From assembly GCA_039888615.1 (NCBI GenBank), contig JBDQQS010000032.1: DNA of 26,145 nucleotides; one strand, 5' to 3'. The translations under genes were made by a program, and so were the position numbers. Each line of letters starts with the position of its first letter. The stretch's first letter is position 1. Of this stretch, positions 22,984 to 26,145 are shown piece by piece. The notes below the pieces were generated by a model. That model was not told where the DNA came from and did not search any database. It was given only the letters and a program-made list of their open reading frames with translations. This DNA comes from Flavimaribacter sp039888615. Its GTDB lineage: Bacteria > Pseudomonadota > Alphaproteobacteria > Rhizobiales > Rhizobiaceae.

Positions 22984-23345
22984 TTTAAGAATGTCCATCG
23001 CATTTCAGCGTATATAAAGACCGTAAGCGCTTCCGCCGCCTCGCGCGATTATCTTTCCGGTTGCCTCGATCAACGGAACGACGCCCATGACCCCCCTGAT
23101 TTGCGCCGTTCGCGGTTCTCAACTCCCCATACCCTTTCGTTGTTACCGAGCAAGATGGGATCGAAACAAATTTGCACCTAGATTCATTGCGAAGCACCGA
23201 TATCCACATGGGGTGATGGCCAACTCCAAAGTTGAACTGTCATAAATCGGTGTCACCGAGAACTAATTCACGACCGTTCTGCCTCGTCAAAATATCGCTT
23301 GATATCAGTATTCTACAATATTGCTTTTTCAGGTGTAAGAGAGGG
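22984..23345 (+). other. Intergenic region before the LuxR gene, no gene seen
   Basis: About 360 bases with short frames only. Base composition turns distinctly AT-richer from about 23210 onward, marking the edge of the metal genes. No lux-box-like palindrome, terminator hairpin or RNA gene was recognised. Confidence 0.4.
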
Positions 23346-24020
23346 ATGATGATCGAAAAGCAGAATTCAAATCTGTCAACGTTGTTGTGGAACATTTCAT
23401 CCGCAGCAGATAAGGCAACCATAGAAGAGATGATCGGTGATATAGCTACCAGCTACGGTTTAACATCGGCAGCCTACCTCGGTATAGGTATCGGAAAAAC
23501 TCGGAATATACCCTATCTAACGGTAACCTATTCTTCGGATTGGGTTGAGCATTATAAGCGCCAACGCTATTTTGAAGTAGACCCAGTTGTCCAGCAAGGG
23601 TTCCGACGCCTGCTCCCCTCCGACTGGGAGGAGTGCGGATCGCCAGAAGGCGACCTGAGAAGGTTTTTTGGAGAAGCATCCGAGTTCGGTCTCGGCCCGC
23701 GAGGGATAACGATTCCAATCCACGGCAGGGGTGGTGATCGCAGCTTGTTCACGATTACTTCCGACGCTTCCGACCACGATTGGGAACACGCAAGATTCGA
23801 ATATATGCAGGATTTTCAGGTCCTCGCGGTGCACCTTCACGAAAAAGTCCTCCAACTGGAGGGGCATTCACTGTCTGTGAAAATGCTGTCACCACGCGAA
23901 CTTGAATGCTTGCAATGGGTCTCGGAGGGAAAGACCACCTGGGAGTGCGCGGTTATTCTTGATCTGTCGGCACACACTGTCCGCTGCTATCTGGAGAGAG
24001 CTCGCTATAAGCTCGGCTGA
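23346..24020 (+). CDS. TraR/LuxR-type regulator, C-terminally truncated
   Basis: A 224-residue LuxR-family protein. The autoinducer-binding domain (about 20-165) has the acyl-homoserine-lactone pocket residues in TraR spacing: Trp66, Tyr70, Asp79 (with Pro80) and Trp94. The helix-turn-helix begins LSPRELECLQWVSEGKTTWE (181-200), but the protein stops after ARYKLG, about 20 residues short of the usual end, so the last DNA-binding helix is missing. The stop lies at the join with an IS-derived sequence. No luxI-type synthase is in the window. It may bind signal but fail to bind DNA properly. GAGAGGG precedes the start. The gene has lower GC than its neighbours. Confidence 0.75.
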   Translation: MMIEKQNSNLSTLLWNISSAADKATIEEMIGDIATSYGLTSAAYLGIGIGKTRNIPYLTVTYSSDWVEHYKRQRYFEVDPVVQQGFRRLLPSDWEECGSPEGDLRRFFGEASEFGLGPRGITIPIHGRGGDRSLFTITSDASDHDWEHARFEYMQDFQVLAVHLHEKVLQLEGHSLSVKMLSPRELECLQWVSEGKTTWECAVILDLSAHTVRCYLERARYKLG

Positions 24021-24149
24021 ATACTGTTTGCTGGTCTTGCGCCTGATACCCCTGACCAGCTTGTCAGCAGCATCCTTCGATGTTCCGGATTTCTTGTGCA
24101 TCTTCGCTCCATATTGGCTTCGATGAACCAGAAATCCTCCGTTGTTCAA
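24012..24149 (-). pseudogene. N-terminal fragment of an IS3-type transposase OrfA
   Basis: Reading the minus strand, the frame runs SQYGAKMHKKSGTSKDAADK and on to RRKTSKQYSAE, which I recognise as the start of an IS3-family OrfA of the type whose next residues are normally EKIRIVLEGLRGE. At 24012 the similarity stops abruptly and the frame runs into the antisense of the LuxR gene. Only about 45 codons remain. No intact terminal repeats were identified. Confidence 0.6.
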
Positions 24150-24189
24150 ACCCCTAAATTTGTCCGATGGGCGCTGACGTCAGACAGCA

Positions 24190-24834
24190 TCAAATCGCCA
24201 CCAGCTTGCGGCGACGTTTGCGAATGCGTTTGAACAGACGGCAGGCCAATAGTGTCATCACAATCGCAAAATAGACCAGCGGCTCCATCGGCCATGATTT
24301 GACGAGCAGTATAAAGTGCACCGCCGCCGCCGCAGCAGCGAGATAGACGAAGCGATGTAGCTTGATCCATGATGCCGCGCCCATTCGGTGAATCATCATA
24401 TTGTTGGAAGTTATCGCCAGCAGCGTCAGCACCACAAAACTTAACACGCCGGCAGTGATGAAGGGCCGTTTGAAGACATCGTTCAGGATCACCGCGATAT
24501 TCAAGTTCTGATCGAGTACGACATAGGTCGTAAGGTGCAGGAGCGTATAGTAGAAGCACAGCAGCCCGAAGGCGCGGCGGTAACGCACGAAATTGTATCC
24601 AAACAGGTCGCGCAGCGGAGTGATCGCCAGAGTGATTATTAGGAACCGCAGCGCCCATAGTCCGAGCGTCTGTTCGAGAACCCGCATCGGATCGGCACCG
24701 AGTTGGTCGATGATCCCGAGATAGAAAGTCCAGACAGCGGGGATGAACCCGACCGCATAGACCGCCAGCGGTGATATACGCAGTTGTACCATTCCGGTCC
24801 GCCGAGATCCTGTTTCTCTTGCCCCAAGCGCCAT
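24190..24834 (-). CDS. msrQ: MsrQ heme-binding membrane subunit
   Basis: A 214-residue inner-membrane protein with about six hydrophobic segments and the ferric-reductase-like heme site: His in YTLLHLTTYV and two His in the KLHRFVYLAAAAAAVHFILL segment. MsrQ (YedZ) passes electrons from the respiratory chain to MsrP. Its ATG at 24834 follows the msrP stop by 7 bases; a longer frame inside msrP is open but lacks family similarity. A later ATG at 24792 is also possible. Confidence 0.9.
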   Translation of the reverse strand: MALGARETGSRRTGMVQLRISPLAVYAVGFIPAVWTFYLGIIDQLGADPMRVLEQTLGLWALRFLIITLAITPLRDLFGYNFVRYRRAFGLLCFYYTLLHLTTYVVLDQNLNIAVILNDVFKRPFITAGVLSFVVLTLLAITSNNMMIHRMGAASWIKLHRFVYLAAAAAAVHFILLVKSWPMEPLVYFAIVMTLLACRLFKRIRKRRRKLVAI

Positions 24835-24841
24835 GGCTGCT

Positions 24842-25792
24842 TCAGAAATTCGCCCGCAGATCCATGCCGGCATAAAGTCCGGCAACCTGATCAGCATATC
24901 CATTAAAAGGCAGCGTCGGAACGCGTTTGGCGAACAGGCCGCCGCCTTCGCCAATCGGCCGTTCCATTGCCTGGCTCCAACGTGGATGGTCTACTTCCGG
25001 GTTGACGTTGGAATAGAAGCCGTATTCACTGGGGGCCTGCATGTTCCATGAGGTCGGCGGTTGCTTTTCGACAAGGCTCATCCTGACGATCGACTTGATC
25101 CCCTTGAAGCCATATTTCCATGGAACCACGAGGCGGATCGGCGCGCCGTTCTGATTGGGCAGCGTCTCACCATACAGTCCGACCGCCAAGATGGTCAGCG
25201 GATGCATGGCCTCGTCGAGCCGCAATCCTTCGACATAGGGCCAATCCAAAACGGGGAAATATCCACCCTGACCTGGCATTTCCTCCGGGCGCATCAGAGT
25301 TTCGAAGGCAATGTATTTTGCACTCCCTAAAGGATTCACGCGCTTGAGGAGGTCTGCGAGGGGGAAACCTACCCATGGGATGACCATCGACCAGCCCTCG
25401 ACGCAGCGCATCCGATAGATACGATCTTCCAGCGTCACGGTTTTCAGCAGGTCCTCCAGGCCCAACTCCTGCGGCTTTGCGACCAGACCGTCGACAGTGA
25501 TCGACCACGGTTTGGTCGTCAGCGTATGGGCGTACGCCGCCGGGTCCTCCTTTCCAACGCCAAATTCGTAGAAGTTATTGTAGCTGGTGATGTCTTGAAG
25601 CGAAGTCGGATTGATCGAGGTGGGAATTTTGCTACTGACTGTTGTCAGCGGGGCGGCCGCCGCACGTCGGTTGGGAAGTGCCGCTCCAAATCCCAGTGCT
25701 GCCGTTCCAAGTAGCATGTTACGTCTGTCGAAATAAATCTTGCTCGGCGTTATTTCCGACGGAGCAATTAGACGAGAATGAGAGTTCGGCAT
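24842..25792 (-). CDS. msrP: MsrP periplasmic methionine sulfoxide reductase, molybdoenzyme
   Basis: A 316-residue Tat-exported protein with a twin-arginine signal (FDRRNMLLGTAALG, RR at 23-24). The molybdopterin cofactor is held by Cys130 in YRMRCVEGWSM, and the family blocks NNFYEFG, PWKYGFKGIKSI and GFYSNVNPEVDHPRWSQA are present. MsrP repairs oxidised methionines in periplasmic proteins. That function would suit a region rich in Met-based copper binders, though the link is inferred. It forms an operon with msrQ. Confidence 0.94.
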   Translation of the reverse strand: MPNSHSRLIAPSEITPSKIYFDRRNMLLGTAALGFGAALPNRRAAAAPLTTVSSKIPTSINPTSLQDITSYNNFYEFGVGKEDPAAYAHTLTTKPWSITVDGLVAKPQELGLEDLLKTVTLEDRIYRMRCVEGWSMVIPWVGFPLADLLKRVNPLGSAKYIAFETLMRPEEMPGQGGYFPVLDWPYVEGLRLDEAMHPLTILAVGLYGETLPNQNGAPIRLVVPWKYGFKGIKSIVRMSLVEKQPPTSWNMQAPSEYGFYSNVNPEVDHPRWSQAMERPIGEGGGLFAKRVPTLPFNGYADQVAGLYAGMDLRANF

Positions 25793-26059
25793 GAAGCTAC
25801 TTTCTGATATACTGTGCGCGAAGCCTAGGCTGGAGGGGTAATCTTACTTTCGGCCCCCATTGCAGAAAACTCAAATCTCGACACAACTCCGTGTCCGAGA
25901 AATTCCGGTTCACCCATCGCGTCGCGTGTCTCCGACAGCAGACAGCGTGGGCGATTCATGTCAAACGGCCCTTTACTTGCGGATGATTGTCAATGTTGCC
26001 TCCCAATACCATCGCCGGGGTCATGGTCCTTTCCGAGGTCGAATGCCTCATGATGTTGT
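25793..26059. other. Intergenic region upstream of msrP, no gene seen
   Basis: About 270 bases. It should hold the msrP promoter on the minus strand, but no convincing pair of -35 and -10 elements was identified. Short open frames on the plus strand have no recognisable product. Part may be the non-coding end of the neighbouring IS remnant. Confidence 0.35.
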
Positions 26060-26145
26060 TCAGGTCGGGTGTATCAACACGCTGGCTGCCTCATAGAGAT
26101 ATGTTCGCAACAGGCGATCTCTTCATTGCGAGACGCCACCATTGT
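26060..26145 (-). pseudogene. IS110-type transposase remnant
   Basis: On the minus strand from the window edge, the translation reads NGGVSQ, an interruption by a stop, then RDRLLRTYLYEAASVLIHPT and a stop. This matches the conserved C-terminal block of IS110-family transposases (NGGISKCGD, LLRTYLYEAA). The in-frame stop shows at least one frameshift or substitution, and the usual downstream segment (SALKAWG) is absent. The element continues past the window or is a fragment. Confidence 0.6.

Noticed and set aside
25860..26096. 78-codon plus-strand frame near the end of the window
   Set aside because: No ribosome site or recognisable protein, and its end overlaps the IS110-type remnant on the other strand.
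1..26145. Searched for tRNA or rRNA genes, CRISPR arrays, integrase genes, replication origins and att-type direct repeats
   Set aside because: None was recognised by eye; a tool-based search could still find weak candidates.

Overview
The window looks like an accessory metal-resistance island (plasmid or genomic island) of an alphaproteobacterium, most likely a Hyphomicrobiales/Rhizobiales member. The grounds are the high GC of most genes, a bacterial transglutaminase-like cysteine peptidase (BTLCP) of the rhizobial type, alphaproteobacterial-style MerR regulators and mer genes, and a TraR-type LuxR. This is inference from protein character, not from a database search. No rRNA, tRNA, replication gene, integrase or CRISPR array was seen.

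Layout. (a) 1-3200: small membrane and secreted proteins, a BTLCP peptidase, and a divergent pair made of a PCu(A)C-like protein with lost copper ligands and a MerR regulator, with a 19-bp-spacer MerR-type promoter in front of the PCu(A)C-like gene. (b) 3195-13247: about 10 kb of tightly packed, mostly overlapping genes on the plus strand for periplasmic copper and thiol/heme handling: Cys-rich small protein, multicopper oxidase, cytochrome c, beta-propeller protein, DUF411 protein, a 44-residue Met-rich membrane peptide, second cytochrome c, CcmG-like and TlpA-like thioredoxins, Cys-containing membrane protein, Met-rich periplasmic protein, Sco, PCu(A)C, divergent Sco, DsbA-like protein and CcdA. 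Together these would oxidise and carry periplasmic copper, keep thiols in the right redox state and pass electrons to c-type cytochromes. (c) 13338-16680: a small unknown protein, ynfA, a MerR regulator, and a divergent merT-merP-(broken merF)-merA mercury detoxification operon with its own operator.

(d) 16725-22983 is the most unusual part. Two copies of a Tn21/Tn501-like mer operator stand in front of two operons. The first encodes a MerR with the classic mercury cysteines (82, 117, 126) fused to an HMA metal-binding domain, followed by a CcdA-like membrane protein. The second encodes a secreted 490-residue protein of unknown family, a P1B-type ATPase with a rare YPC membrane motif and HMA domains at both ends, and another CcdA-like protein. 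Inside the ATPase gene a strong ribosome binding site and ATG could start a free-standing 95-residue HMA chaperone. No second reductase is present, so this looks like a mercury-responsive efflux or thiol-transfer module distinct from the merTPA system beside it.

(e) 22984-26145: a region of lower GC with a TraR-type LuxR truncated at its C terminus by an IS3-type transposase fragment, then the minus-strand msrPQ methionine sulfoxide reductase pair, then an IS110-type transposase remnant at the window edge. Mobile-element debris therefore brackets msrPQ.
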